From assembly GCA_029865845.1 (NCBI GenBank), contig JARXAM010000027.1:62001-126000 (forward strand): a DNA stretch of 64,000 bases. Reading direction: 5' to 3'. Under the pieces are notes generated by a model, which saw nothing but the letters and a program-made list of their open reading frames with translations, was not told where the DNA came from and did not search any database. Origin of the DNA: Rhodoferax sp. (lineage in GTDB: Bacteria; Pseudomonadota; Gammaproteobacteria; Burkholderiales; Burkholderiaceae_C). Shown here piece after piece: positions 9,974 to 19,180 of this stretch (positions are counted from its first letter, which is position 1; every line of letters starts with the position of its first letter). The translations under genes were made by a program, and so were the position numbers.

Positions 9974-10637
9974 GGTGGGTCTCCAAAAAACGGGATGCGA
10001 TCAAGGCGTGGTAATCCGGGACGACGGCCAGCACGTGCGGCCCCGTCAATTCCTCCGGTGCGTGGCTGCTGGCGATGCCCACGGCGCGCATGCCGGCGCG
10101 CCGGGCAGCTTCGATGCCCAGGGGCGCATCTTCAAACACGATGCAGCGCTCGGGGGCTACACCCATGCGGCGTGCTGCTTCCAAAAAAATGGCCGGCTCA
10201 GGCTTGCCGGGCAGCCCCTCGTCGCCACCCACGGTGGTGAGCGGCGCAACCGGCATTTGCAGGTGCTGGTAGGCAAAGGCCTGGTTCTGGCGGTCGCCCG
10301 CCGTTCCCACGCCCAGCTTGAGCCCGCGGCCGTGGGCGAGGCTAAAAAAGGCTTTGAACCCCGCCACCTCGGCAAAGATGGACGAGAAGATCTCGCGGTA
10401 CACCACTTCTTTGGCGTGCACGTGCCGCCAAGCCTCGTCCTCGGGCATGTTCGGCTGGCCAAACAAAATACGCATGCACTCGGCACCCGTGCGGCCGGTG
10501 GTGCGGCGCATGATGTCGTGTATATCCACCTCCAGCCCTTGCTGCTGCGCATACATGCCCCACGCACGTTGGTGGGTGGGCATGGAGTCGATCATGGTGC
10601 CGTCCATGTCGAAGATCAGGGCTTGTAGTGTGGTCAT
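9957..10637 (-). CDS. HAD-superfamily phosphatase/phosphomutase (beta-phosphoglucomutase-like)
   Basis: 226 residues. Motif I is [10 protein letters not shown] (nucleophile D10, acid/base D12), a helical cap follows, motif II is the threonine of GVGTAGDR, motif III the lysine of GKPEP, and motif IV the [11 protein letters not shown] segment. This is the subclass I architecture shared by beta-phosphoglucomutase, phosphoglycolate phosphatase and sugar-phosphate phosphatases, so the substrate cannot be assigned. It overlaps prfB upstream by 4 bp (ATGA) and pepN downstream by 17 bp. Confidence 0.88.
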   Translation of the reverse strand: MTTLQALIFDMDGTMIDSMPTHQRAWGMYAQQQGLEVDIHDIMRRTTGRTGAECMRILFGQPNMPEDEAWRHVHAKEVVYREIFSSIFAEVAGFKAFFSLAHGRGLKLGVGTAGDRQNQAFAYQHLQMPVAPLTTVGGDEGLPGKPEPAIFLEAARRMGVAPERCIVFEDAPLGIEAARRAGMRAVGIASSHAPEELTGPHVLAVVPDYHALIASRFLETHHVASS

Positions 10638-11738
10638 ATGCCTTGCTTCAACGATGCCTGGATGAACACATCCAGGTCGCCATCCAGCACCTTCTGGGTG
10701 GCAGACACTTCGACGTTGGTGCGCAAGTCTTTGATGCGGCTGTTGTCCAGCACATAGCTGCGAATTTGGTGGCCCCAGCCCACATCGGTCTTGGTGTCTT
10801 CCAGCTTTTGCTGTTCTTCCTGGCGCTTGCGCAGCTCGAAGTCGTACAGGCGGCTGCGCAGGCGCTTCCAGGCCACATCACGGTTGCTGTGCTGGCTACG
10901 TCCGTCTTGGCACTGCACCACGATACCGGTGGGGATGTGCGTCAAACGCACGGCCGAGTCGGTCTTGTTAATGTGCTGACCACCTGCGCCGGAGGCACGG
11001 AAGGTGTCGGTACGCACGTCGCTCGGGTTGATCTCGATCTCGATCGAATCATCAATCTCGGGGTACACAAACACCGATGCGAACGAGGTGTGGCGGCCAC
11101 CCGAGCTGTCAAACGGGCTTTTGCGCACCAAGCGATGCACACCGGTTTCAGTGCGCAGCAGGCCGAATGCGTATTCACCTTCGATCTTGATCGTGGCGCC
11201 TTTGATACCAGCGGTGTCGCCGTCGGTGATGTCTTCCACCGTGGCGGTGAAGCCTTTGCGTTCCGCGTATTTCAGGTATTGGCGCAGCAACATGCTGGCC
11301 CAGTCGCAGGCCTCGGTACCACCAGCGCCGGCCTGGATGTCCAGGAAGCAGGGCAGGGGGTCGGCCGGGTTGTTGAACATGCGGCGGAATTCCAAGCCTT
11401 CGATGATTTCGGCTTGTTTGGCGGTTTCAGCCTCGATCATGAGAAGGCCGGGCTCGTCGCCTTCTTCCTTGCTCATTTCGAACAATTCGGTGTTGTCGGC
11501 GAGGTTGCTAGTCAGGTCATTCAGGGTGACGACCACGCCATCGAGCATCTTCTTTTCTTTGCCCAGTTCCTGGGCTTTTTTGGGGTCGTTCCAGACCGAC
11601 GGGTCTTCTAGCGATGCATTGACAGTGCGGAGGCGCTCGGCTTTGGCATCGTAGTCAAAGATACCCCCTGAGTTCCTGGGTCCTGCTGCTAAGGTCTGCC
11701 AAGGTGGTGCCGATGAGGTTGATGCGTTCTGCTTCCAT
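10634..11738 (-). CDS. prfB: peptide chain release factor 2 (programmed +1 frameshift)
   Basis: RF2 terminates translation at UGA and UAA. The ATG at 11738 opens a 27-codon zero frame ending in TGA at 11657-11655; a +1 shift there joins it to the long frame ending at 10634, giving a product of about 367 residues. Visible motifs are the stop-codon-recognising SPF tripeptide ([12 protein letters not shown]) and the catalytic GGQ ([10 protein letters not shown]). RF2 level controls the shift at its own in-frame UGA. Automatic calling would start the gene late, at 11548. It heads the prfB-HAD-pepN-fbp run. Confidence 0.97.
11654..11669 (-). promoter_or_regulatory. prfB: programmed +1 ribosomal frameshift signal of prfB
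   Basis: The complement reads AGGGGGTATCTTTGAC: an internal Shine-Dalgarno-like AGGGGG, three bases, the slippery CTT codon and the TGA stop followed by C. This is the canonical RF2 autoregulatory site. Confidence 0.95.
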
Positions 11739-11790
11739 GGTGCGGGTCCTGCTTGCGGTGTATATGGTTAACCCGCTATTTTAGTTGCCA

Positions 11791-12876
11791 TCACCCCGGC
11801 GGGATTTCACTGGCAAAGGTGACTACGTGGTCCACCTCCGGCCTGATCCCAATCCATTCCCCGATGCGGTGATCGTGGTGGCTGGGTACATGGGCCATGA
11901 CCAGCTCGCCGGTACGCAATTCCAGGGTGTACAGAAACTCATTGCCGCGAAATGCCTTGTTGACGATCCGTGCCTGCACCTGCGCGGTGTCATCGTGGAT
12001 GATGTCGTCTGCCCGCAGCAGGATGTCGCACGGGCCCAGGCTAAGCCGATCCAGCTCCTGCTGGTCGATCCCGTGTAGCGCGCCCAAAGGCGTTACCACG
12101 TGTTTGTGGGTGATGCCGTTTTCTTCGTGCAACTCCACCCGGGCGGAGGTGAAGACGCCATGGCCAATAAAGTCGGCCACAAAGCGCGTAGCCGGGCGGT
12201 GGTAGAGCGTGTAGGCATCGGCCCACTGGTGCAGCCGCCCCCGGTGCATCACCCCGATAAGGTCTCCGATGGCAAACGCCTCCAGTTGGTCATGGGTAAC
12301 AAACAGCGCGGTCGCGCCGGCGGCTTTGAGAATGGTGCGCAACTCTTGGGCCAGGCGCTCGCGCAGATCTACGTCCAGGTTCGAAAATGGCTCATCGAGC
12401 AACAGCAATTGGGGTTGGGGTGCAAGCGCCCGCGCCAGAGCCACTCGCTGTTGCTGTCCGCCCGATAGCTCGTGGGGGTAGCGGGAGGCGTGTTCTTCCA
12501 AGCCCACGAGGCGCAAAACCTCATGCACCCGCGCGTGGCGCTGGGGCGTTGGCAGCGAGTGGATGCCGAAGGCAATGTTTTTGCTCACGTCCATGTGTGG
12601 GAAGAGTGCGTAGTCCTGGAAGACCATACCCATGCGGCGTTGCTCGGGTGCCAGTGCGTGTCCGTCACCGCTGACAGTGGTCCCATTCAGCGAGATCCGC
12701 CCTGCATGCGTGGCCTCCAATCCCGCAATCGCCCGCAGTAAGGTCGTCTTGCCGCAACCGGAAGGCCCGATCAGCACGCCGATTTCGCCCGCCCGCAAGC
12801 CGAAGCTCACGCCCTCCACTGCCAGGGGCTGGGAGGGGTGATAACGCACGCTAAGGTCTTGGAGTTCGAGGTACAT
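11791..12876 (-). CDS. fbpC: iron(III) ABC transporter ATP-binding protein
   Basis: 361 residues from the ATG at 12876; a TTG two codons upstream is also in frame. It powers ferric iron import. The ABC core shows Walker A GPSGCGKTT, signature LSGGQQQRVALARAL, Walker B LLLLDEPFSNLD and the H-loop FVTHDQ. A C-terminal TOBE-like extension (about residues 245-361) is typical of FbpC/AfuC/PotA types. It is divergent from the permease gene at 12957 and shares with it a palindrome at 12883-12902. The substrate (iron) is inferred from the neighbouring binding protein and permease. Confidence 0.88.
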   Translation of the reverse strand: MYLELQDLSVRYHPSQPLAVEGVSFGLRAGEIGVLIGPSGCGKTTLLRAIAGLEATHAGRISLNGTTVSGDGHALAPEQRRMGMVFQDYALFPHMDVSKNIAFGIHSLPTPQRHARVHEVLRLVGLEEHASRYPHELSGGQQQRVALARALAPQPQLLLLDEPFSNLDVDLRERLAQELRTILKAAGATALFVTHDQLEAFAIGDLIGVMHRGRLHQWADAYTLYHRPATRFVADFIGHGVFTSARVELHEENGITHKHVVTPLGALHGIDQQELDRLSLGPCDILLRADDIIHDDTAQVQARIVNKAFRGNEFLYTLELRTGELVMAHVPSHHDHRIGEWIGIRPEVDHVVTFASEIPPG

Positions 12877-12882
12877 GGACAA

Positions 12883-12902
12883 AATTGTAGATACTTACAA
12901 TT
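12883..12902. promoter_or_regulatory. palindrome in the divergent iron-transport promoter region
   Basis: AATTGTA (12883-12889) and TACAATT (12896-12902) form a 7-6-7 inverted repeat between the divergently transcribed ATPase and permease genes, continuing into TCTCATTC. The position and AT-rich dyad suggest an iron-responsive operator (Fur or RirA/Irr-like). The match to a Fur box is poorer than the one at 15734. Confidence 0.45.
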
Positions 12903-12956
12903 CTCATTCAGAGCCGCAGGGTCCCCCGGGCTGTTCAATTCTTCCATCGCCCGCCT

Positions 12957-14609
12957 GTGTCAGCCCCTACTTCCGATCAATTGATGCCTTTTTTGCGTGC
13001 TGCGCCCGCCGCTCTTGGCTTACTGCTTATGGGGTTGTTGGTATCACTGCCGGTACTCGCCCTGATGGCGGCGGTGTTGCAGTGGGACGCGGTAGCTGTG
13101 GGCTTGTTGTGCGAGATGGCAGCCTCCGTGTTGCCCGATTACGCCATGACCACCTTGGTTCTGTGCGGCGTGGTGTCTGCAGGCGTGGGCGTCGTGGGCA
13201 CCGCCAGCGCCTGTGCCGTCACTTTGTTTGACTTCAGGGGGCGCCGCCAGTGGGAATGGGCTTTGTTGTTGCCCTTGGCCATGCCGGCGTATGTGGTGGC
13301 ATATGCCTACACCGACTTTTTGCAGTTCAGCGGCCCCGCGCAGACCTGGATGCGTGACACCTTTGGGCTGCAGGGGCGCTTGCTGCCCGAAGTGCGTAGC
13401 TTGGGTGGGGCGGCATTGGTGTTTGTCTTTACCCTCTACCCTTATGTGTATCTGCTGGTGCGTGTCGCCCTGTTGCAGCGCGCCGCGCATCTGATGGATG
13501 CGGCCCGCCTGATGGGGGCTTCCCTGGCGCGCCGGATAACCGCCATCGCTATTCCGCTGGCCCGGCCCGCCATCATGGCGGGGGTCGCCCTGGCGCTCAT
13601 GGAAACACTGGCGGACTATGGCGTCTCCAGCTACTTCGGTATTCAGACCTTTACCGCAGGCATCTACAAGACCTGGCTGGTGATGGACAGCCGGATTGCT
13701 GCGGCCCAACTGGCCACGGCATTGCTGGTGCTGATGGCTGTGCTGTTGCGGGTGGAGCTGCATGCCCGTCGCAACCTGCGCTATGCCAATGCCAAAGGCC
13801 GCAGGGTCGTGGCGCAACCGGTTGTTTTGCAAGGCGCGCGCGCAGTGACCGCCACCTTGGTATGTGGCTTGCCGGTGTTGCTCGGCTTTGTGTTGCCGGT
13901 GGTCTTCATGCTGCGACCCCTGTGGCATGCATGGGGGCTGCAGGATAGCCCTCTGCCCTGGGGCAGTTTTGTGGGTTGGAGCGTGAACAGCTTCAAGCTC
14001 GCTGCGTTGACCGCCGTGCTGGCTAGCGCACTCGCGCTCGCGTTGGCGTTTGCCGCCAGACGTACCCCTAGCAGGCTCACCCGTACCGTGGTCAGCTTGG
14101 CTGGTATGGGCTATGCCGTACCCGGTGCGGTCATCGTGGTGGGTCTGCTGATCCCGGTGGCTTGGTTGCAGGCTACGCGCCCAGATTGGCAGATAGGTTT
14201 CTGGATCAGCACGACCGCGATAGGCGTGATCTGGGCCTATCTGGTGCGCTTTACAGCGGTCGCCTTGCACACCGTGCAAAGTGGCTACAACCAAGTTCCG
14301 ACCACCCTGGATGAGACCGCTCGCATGCTGGGCGTGAGCGGTTGGAGCCTGTGGTGGCGCGTGCACCGGCCCTTGCTGGTGCGCAGCAGTCTGGTGGCTG
14401 GTTTGTTGGTGTTTGTGGATGTGATGAAGGAGCTGCCCGCTACCCTGGTGTTGCGTCCGTTCGACCACGACACTCTTGCAGTGGTGGCCTTTCAGTTGGC
14501 CAAAGATGAACGCCTGGGCGAAGCGGCACTGCCCGCCCTGGTGCTTGTGTTGGTGGGCCTGATACCGGTCATCCTTTTGAGTCGCACCCTCAACAAAAAA
14601 GCGGCCTGA
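12957..14609 (+). CDS. fbpB: iron(III) ABC transporter permease, two fused permease halves
   Basis: 550 residues, about 12 predicted membrane helices in two BPD_transp_1 halves, as in FbpB/SfuB. Each half carries an EAA-type loop contacting the ATPase (near AARLMGASLARRITAIAIPLARP and ARMLGVSGWSLWWRVHRPLL). The GTG at 12957 has no clear ribosome-binding site; the ATG nine codons later is an alternative. It works with the divergent ATPase and the periplasmic binding protein encoded convergently at 14652-15704. Confidence 0.88.
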   Translation: MSAPTSDQLMPFLRAAPAALGLLLMGLLVSLPVLALMAAVLQWDAVAVGLLCEMAASVLPDYAMTTLVLCGVVSAGVGVVGTASACAVTLFDFRGRRQWEWALLLPLAMPAYVVAYAYTDFLQFSGPAQTWMRDTFGLQGRLLPEVRSLGGAALVFVFTLYPYVYLLVRVALLQRAAHLMDAARLMGASLARRITAIAIPLARPAIMAGVALALMETLADYGVSSYFGIQTFTAGIYKTWLVMDSRIAAAQLATALLVLMAVLLRVELHARRNLRYANAKGRRVVAQPVVLQGARAVTATLVCGLPVLLGFVLPVVFMLRPLWHAWGLQDSPLPWGSFVGWSVNSFKLAALTAVLASALALALAFAARRTPSRLTRTVVSLAGMGYAVPGAVIVVGLLIPVAWLQATRPDWQIGFWISTTAIGVIWAYLVRFTAVALHTVQSGYNQVPTTLDETARMLGVSGWSLWWRVHRPLLVRSSLVAGLLVFVDVMKELPATLVLRPFDHDTLAVVAFQLAKDERLGEAALPALVLVLVGLIPVILLSRTLNKKAA

Positions 14610-14630
14610 CCGCGTGCGCAGTCAAGCCGC
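14595..14630 (-). terminator. terminator between permease and binding-protein genes
   Basis: On the minus strand GCGGCTTGAC and GTCAGGCCGC arms flank a GC-rich loop and are followed by TTTTTT. It ends the binding-protein transcript and overlaps the permease stop codon; with fewer T residues on the other side it is weaker for the plus strand. Confidence 0.65.
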
Positions 14631-14651
14631 CTTAGCGAAGTGCTTTGAGGC

Positions 14652-15704
14652 TTACTTGTAGCCCACGCGGTCCAGCATTTGCTGCACCTTGACCTGGTTC
14701 ATGCCGACAATGCTTACCGGGATGGTTTCCGCCTTGAAGCTCCCGCCACTCATGTTTTCGAGTGCTGGATTGCTGATCTTGATGCCCTTGGCCACCGGCC
14801 ATTCGTTGTTGCCATTTGCAAAGTATTCCTGTGCCTGGGGGCTGGCCAGATATTCGAGGAACTGCTGGGCGTAGCCCGGGTTTTTAGAATTTTTTGCCAC
14901 CGCACCGCCTGCAATGTTCACATGGGTGCCCCAGCTGCTTTGGTTGGGGAATACGACACCGACTTTGTCCATCACCGCACGGTCTTCCGGTTTGTCGCTA
15001 CGCATCAGGCGCGCGAGGTAATAGGTGTTGGTCAGCGCTACGCCGCATTCGCCTGAAGCCGTGGCCTTGATCTGGTCGGTATCGCCGCCCACTGGGTTGC
15101 GTGCCATGTTGCCCACCAGGCCCTTGAGCCAGGTTTCGGTGGCAGCGACGCCCAAGTGCTCATTCATGGCACCGAACAAGCTCAGGTTGTAGGGGTGTGA
15201 GCCCGAGCGGGTGCACAGCAAGCCCTTGTTTTTGGGTTCTGCCAGTTCTTCGTAAGTATCCACGTCGTCTTTGGATACGCGCGCCTTGTTGTAAACCACT
15301 ACACGGGCACGGGTGCTGAATCCGAACCAGGAGCTTCCTTCAGCGCTGGTCTTGCCGCGCAGCTGGGCGGGAATGGCGCCATCCAGCACCTTGGACTTCA
15401 CGGGTGCAAATAAGCCGTCCACCTCGGCGCGCCACAGGCGCGACGCATCGACCAGCAAGATCACATCGGCCGGCGATGCGGTGCCTTCGGCTTTCAGACG
15501 CTGCAGGATGCCTGCGTCATCCGCATCCACCCGCTTGATCTGGATACCCGTGGCTTGGGTGAACCCTGCGTATAGCTGCAAGTCGCCGGGGTAGTGGCGG
15601 GCGGAATACACATTGAGGACCTTCTCCTGCGCATGGATGGTGGGAGAGCAAACGCCGAGAACGGCAGCGCAGAGTGCAAGGCAGCGTGCAGATAACTTTT
15701 TCAT
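14652..15704 (-). CDS. fbpA: iron(III) ABC transporter periplasmic binding protein
   Basis: 350 residues with an N-terminal signal peptide (cleavage near IHAQ-EKVL). NVYSARHYPGDLQLYAGF at the mature N terminus and the Tyr-rich C-terminal lobe (GVALTNTYYLARL) match FbpA/FutA ferric-binding proteins, in which paired tyrosines coordinate Fe3+. It binds iron in the periplasm for the FbpB/FbpC pump. A strong palindromic operator lies 30-48 bp upstream of the start, predicting induction under iron limitation. The gene converges on fbpB, so the three components are in three transcription units. Confidence 0.93.
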   Translation of the reverse strand: MKKLSARCLALCAAVLGVCSPTIHAQEKVLNVYSARHYPGDLQLYAGFTQATGIQIKRVDADDAGILQRLKAEGTASPADVILLVDASRLWRAEVDGLFAPVKSKVLDGAIPAQLRGKTSAEGSSWFGFSTRARVVVYNKARVSKDDVDTYEELAEPKNKGLLCTRSGSHPYNLSLFGAMNEHLGVAATETWLKGLVGNMARNPVGGDTDQIKATASGECGVALTNTYYLARLMRSDKPEDRAVMDKVGVVFPNQSSWGTHVNIAGGAVAKNSKNPGYAQQFLEYLASPQAQEYFANGNNEWPVAKGIKISNPALENMSGGSFKAETIPVSIVGMNQVKVQQMLDRVGYK

Positions 15705-15733
15705 GTGGACGAAGTGAAGTAGTTGCGAATCAA

Positions 15734-15752
15734 AATGAGATACGTTCTCATT
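15734..15752. promoter_or_regulatory. Fur-box-like 19-bp palindrome upstream of fbpA
   Basis: AATGAGA, a TACGT spacer and TCTCATT form a perfect 7-5-7 dyad matching the ATGA/TCAT core of Fur operators. The location 30 bp before the fbpA start is that expected for an iron-dependent repressor. Confidence 0.65.
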
Positions 15753-15779
15753 CTATATCGACACATTCACTTTTCCAAA

Positions 15780-16760
15780 TCAACGGATAAAGCGCTCAAT
15801 CAGCGCGGCCAGCTCCTCGGGCTGGTCGTGGTGCAGCATGTGCCCGGCATCGTCGATGCGGGCAATCTCCACTTGCGGCACCACCTTCAGACGCTCGTGG
15901 TACTCGGCCAAGGTGAACTGGCCAGTCCACCAGGTGTCCAAGCTGGTCTGCGCCGCCTCCACTGCCAGCACCGGCATGCTCAGGCGTTGGTGAATGGCCA
16001 GCACTTCTTCCACGCGGTAGAGCTGCGCGCTGGTCACTTTGTGGGCCGCATCGCCCAGAATGGACCATGTACCGTCGGCGTTTTCTGCAGCCCAGTGGCG
16101 CGCCAGCCAGGCGGCTTTGTCGGCCCCCAGTCGCGGGTTGGTTTTCATGAGGCGGCGGGCCACGCCATCTGCGCTGTCATAGGTTTTGAGGTCCATGTCC
16201 CCGGAATGCAACTTTTTGAGTTCGTCCATCCAGTTGGCTAATCTGCCGGGAGCTTGGGCGGGAATGGTGGCGGGCAGGCCAAAGCCTTCCAGGTTCACCA
16301 GCCGACGTATGCGCTGGGGCCGCACGCCGCCATAGAGCATGACCACATTGCCACCCATGCTGTGTCCCACCAGGTTCACCGGCTGATTGGGGGCGTAGTG
16401 GTCCAGCAAAAAGTCCAGGTCGGCCAGGTAGTCGGGCACCCAGTAGTTGTCGGTTTGCCCGTAACGGGCCCCCACGCTACGCTGCCCCCCACGGGGGCCG
16501 TCCTCCCCTTGGAGCGGTCCTGCGGCGAGGTTTGTTTTGCCGTAGCCCCGCCAGTCGGGGGCAATGATGTAGTGGTCTTGGCTGAACGCATCCACCACAA
16601 ACTGGTAGCTGGCGGCCACATCCATCCAGCCATGCACCATCACCAGGGGTACTTTGTCCGGGCTGGGCTCGCCCCACACTTGCACGTGGTAGCTCAGGTT
16701 GCGGATGGGAATGAATTCGCTGCGAAAAGGGCGTCGGGCTTGGTACATGGCGCGCATCAT
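15780..16760 (-). CDS. alpha/beta-hydrolase
   Basis: 326 residues. It carries the fold's oxyanion HG motif (VMVHGWMDV), the nucleophile elbow GHSMGG and a late DDAGHMLHHDQPEE segment supplying the catalytic histidine. The organisation resembles haloperoxidase/epoxide hydrolase-type hydrolases of about 300 residues. An RPQRIRRLVNLEGFGLP cap region is present. The substrate cannot be inferred. Its 3' end abuts the fbpA regulatory region without obvious functional link. Confidence 0.88.
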   Translation of the reverse strand: MMRAMYQARRPFRSEFIPIRNLSYHVQVWGEPSPDKVPLVMVHGWMDVAASYQFVVDAFSQDHYIIAPDWRGYGKTNLAAGPLQGEDGPRGGQRSVGARYGQTDNYWVPDYLADLDFLLDHYAPNQPVNLVGHSMGGNVVMLYGGVRPQRIRRLVNLEGFGLPATIPAQAPGRLANWMDELKKLHSGDMDLKTYDSADGVARRLMKTNPRLGADKAAWLARHWAAENADGTWSILGDAAHKVTSAQLYRVEEVLAIHQRLSMPVLAVEAAQTSLDTWWTGQFTLAEYHERLKVVPQVEIARIDDAGHMLHHDQPEELAALIERFIR

Positions 16761-16894
16761 ACGAAGACGGCGCAGGGTAGTCAGTTCCGGTGGGGACAGA
16801 CCGGTAAAGCGGGCAACGCTGCGAATGCCCTCGGGCTGCGCGCTACCATGCGCGTGCTCCGAAAATCTTCCCCTCCGCTTTACGAGACATTGCC

Positions 16895-17962
16895 ATGAAC
16901 ACGATCCAACTTGGCCACAGCGATGTGCGCGTTACCCCTATCTGTCTGGGCACCATGACTTTTGGTGAACAGGTGGATGAACCCACCTCCCACGCCATCC
17001 TGAGCCGCGCGGTGGAGCGCGGGGTGAACTTCATCGACACCGCCGAGATGTACGCGGTCCCCCCACGCGCCGAGACCTTTAACCTTACCGAAAAAATCAT
17101 TGGCAACTGGCTTCAGGCCCATCCAGGCGTACGCGACACGCTGGTGATCGCCACCAAGGTAGCGGGCCCCGCGCGTGGCATGCCCTGGATACGCAACGGC
17201 AGTAGCAACCTCAGCGCTGCCGACATCATTGCGGCCTGTGAGGGCAGCTTGCGGCGCATGCACATCGATGTGATCGACCTCTACCAAATTCACTGGCCGG
17301 TGCGCCATGTCCCGATGTTTGGCGGCATGTACTACCAGCCTGCTCATGACAACACGGGCGACAGTGCCATCGAGGAGCAACTGCGCGCACTGGACACGCT
17401 GGTCAAGGCGGGCAAAGTGCGCGCCATTGGCCTGTCCAACGAAACGGCCTATGGCGTGCACGAGTTTGTGCGCCTGGCCGAGCAGCATGGCTTGCCCCGC
17501 ATAGCCACCGTGCAAAACAATTACAGCCTGCTGGCCCGGACCGTGGAAAACGGGCTGGACGAGACCATGCACCGGTTGGGCGTGTCCCTGTTGCCTTATT
17601 CGCCCTTGGCATTTGGGTTGCTCACCGGCAAGTACGACGACGAAGGCTTGCTGGGCGAACACGTGTCACCCGACGTGCGTCTGCGCAAATACGAATCTAC
17701 CCGCAAGCAGCGCTGGGGCCGCCCCGATGCCCTCACAGCGGCCCGTAAGTACAACGCGCTGGCCCGCGAGTATGGCTTCACGCCCAGCCAAATGGCCTTG
17801 GCGTTTTGCTACACCAAGTGGCAAGTGGCCAGCACCATTATTGGCGTGCGCACGCTGGAGCAACTCGACGAAAACATCGACGCCTGGGGCACGGTGCTGC
17901 CCCAAGACTTGCTCCAAAAGATCGACGAGATCCGCTGGGAGATCCGCGATCCGGCGCTGTGA
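16895..17962 (+). CDS. NADP(H)-dependent aldo/keto reductase (Tas-like)
   Basis: 355 residues. The TIM-barrel AKR signature is present: GVNFIDTAEMY (catalytic D and Y), the lysine in TLVIATKVAG and the histidine in LYQIHWP. The length and the insertion carrying PPRAETFNLTE match the Tas subfamily of bacterial aldo/keto reductases, whose physiological substrates are poorly known. The next gene begins 43 bp downstream on the same strand. Confidence 0.92.
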   Translation: MNTIQLGHSDVRVTPICLGTMTFGEQVDEPTSHAILSRAVERGVNFIDTAEMYAVPPRAETFNLTEKIIGNWLQAHPGVRDTLVIATKVAGPARGMPWIRNGSSNLSAADIIAACEGSLRRMHIDVIDLYQIHWPVRHVPMFGGMYYQPAHDNTGDSAIEEQLRALDTLVKAGKVRAIGLSNETAYGVHEFVRLAEQHGLPRIATVQNNYSLLARTVENGLDETMHRLGVSLLPYSPLAFGLLTGKYDDEGLLGEHVSPDVRLRKYESTRKQRWGRPDALTAARKYNALAREYGFTPSQMALAFCYTKWQVASTIIGVRTLEQLDENIDAWGTVLPQDLLQKIDEIRWEIRDPAL

Positions 17963-18005
17963 TTTGGATAGCAAGCGCCGTATCGGCGTACGACAATACG
18001 CCCCT

Positions 18006-18497
18006 ATGGCCAAAAAAGACCACGTTTCTGAAACCCCCGCTACGCAACTGCTCAAGGCCTACAAGGTAGCGTTCACTGAGCACCCGTACGAATACCTGGA
18101 GCATGGCGGTGCCCAGCACAGCGCGGCGGTGCTGGGTTTTGACCCCTTCCCCGTGGTCAAAACCCTCATCATGCAAGACCACGATGGCAAGCCCTTGGTG
18201 GTACTGATGCACGGCAACCGCAAGGTGTCCACCAAAAACCTGGCGCGCCAGATCGGTGCCAAGTCGGTGGAGCCCTGCGCCCCCGAAGTGGCCAACCGCC
18301 ACAGCGGCTACCTGGTGGGCGGCACCTCGCCCTTTGGCACGCGCAAGGCCATGCCGGTGTATGTGGAGTCCACCATTTTGGAACTGCCCCGCATCTGCAT
18401 CAACGGGGGGCGGCGTGGGTACTTGGTGGGCATAGACCCCCACGTCTGTGTGCAACTGCTGGGTGCCAAGCCTGTACAGTGCGCCTTAGAAGAATGA
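18006..18497 (+). CDS. ybaK: Cys-tRNA(Pro) deacylase (YbaK family)
   Basis: 163 residues. It hydrolyses Cys mischarged on tRNA(Pro), a trans-editing function. The conserved segments [18 protein letters not shown], a [17 protein letters not shown] loop with the catalytic lysine region, and [14 protein letters not shown] are intact. The ATG at 18006 is preferred over a long overlapping reading frame that begins inside the aldo/keto reductase gene. Its stop overlaps an ATG of the plsY frame. Confidence 0.93.
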   Translation: MAKKDHVSETPATQLLKAYKVAFTEHPYEYLEHGGAQHSAAVLGFDPFPVVKTLIMQDHDGKPLVVLMHGNRKVSTKNLARQIGAKSVEPCAPEVANRHSGYLVGGTSPFGTRKAMPVYVESTILELPRICINGGRRGYLVGIDPHVCVQLLGAKPVQCALEE

Positions 18498-18511
18498 TTG
18501 GAGAACCTGTT

Positions 18512-19141
18512 GTGAATTCTGTGTTGTATCCCGCGTTGGTCACCCTGGCCGCTTACTTGGTTGGGTCCTTGTCGTTTGCCGTTATCGTCAGCCGTGTCAT
18601 GGGCCTGAACGATCCCCGCAGCTATGGCAGCAAAAACCCTGGTGCCACCAATGTGCTGAGGTCTGGCTCCAAGGCCGCAGCGGTGCTTACCCTGCTGCTT
18701 GATGCGGTCAAAGGCTGGCTGCCCGTTGCCGCCATCCAATGGTGGGGCCAGCCGTATGGGCTGGGGGAGGGAAGCATGGCGCTGGCCGGTTTTGCGGCCT
18801 TTATTGGCCACCTCTATCCGGTGTTCTTCAAGTTCAAAGGGGGCAAAGGGGTGGCAACCGCGCTGGGCGTGCTGGTGGGCACCAGTGGCTGGCTGGCGTT
18901 GGCAACCGGGCTGACCTGGTTGATCGTGGCCTATGCCTTTCGCTATTCATCGCTGGCCGCTTTGATTGCGGCATTGTTTGCCCCGGCGTATTACGCGTTT
19001 GGCGATGGGGTGGCGTGGGTCGCGGACCGCAACCTCATGCTGTCTACCGCCGTGATGTCACTCTTTTTGGTGTGGCGCCACTCGGAAAACATATCCCGTT
19101 TGGTCAAAGGCACGGAATCGAAGTTGGGCAGCAAAAAGTAA
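18512..19141 (+). CDS. plsY: glycerol-3-phosphate acyltransferase PlsY
   Basis: 209 residues from a GTG with GGAGA seven bases upstream; an ATG at 18494 overlapping the ybaK stop is possible. It transfers the acyl group from acyl-phosphate to glycerol 3-phosphate, the first step of phospholipid synthesis. Five membrane helices are apparent, with the three conserved loops: the [12 protein letters not shown] motif, the [12 protein letters not shown] motif, and the C-terminal [10 protein letters not shown] motif. Confidence 0.96.
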   Translation: MNSVLYPALVTLAAYLVGSLSFAVIVSRVMGLNDPRSYGSKNPGATNVLRSGSKAAAVLTLLLDAVKGWLPVAAIQWWGQPYGLGEGSMALAGFAAFIGHLYPVFFKFKGGKGVATALGVLVGTSGWLALATGLTWLIVAYAFRYSSLAALIAALFAPAYYAFGDGVAWVADRNLMLSTAVMSLFLVWRHSENISRLVKGTESKLGSKK

Positions 19142-19180
19142 GCGTCGCCACAAAAGGCCACCGAGTCGCCGCCCCGCGCG

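Noticed and set aside
13044..14468. 474-codon open frame antisense to the iron permease
   Set aside because: Gln/His-rich shadow without start signal; the plus-strand permease has clear membrane helices and EAA loops.
17613..18497. 294-codon frame as a single protein
   Set aside because: Only its last 163 codons match a known family (YbaK); the first part overlaps the aldo/keto reductase in another frame.
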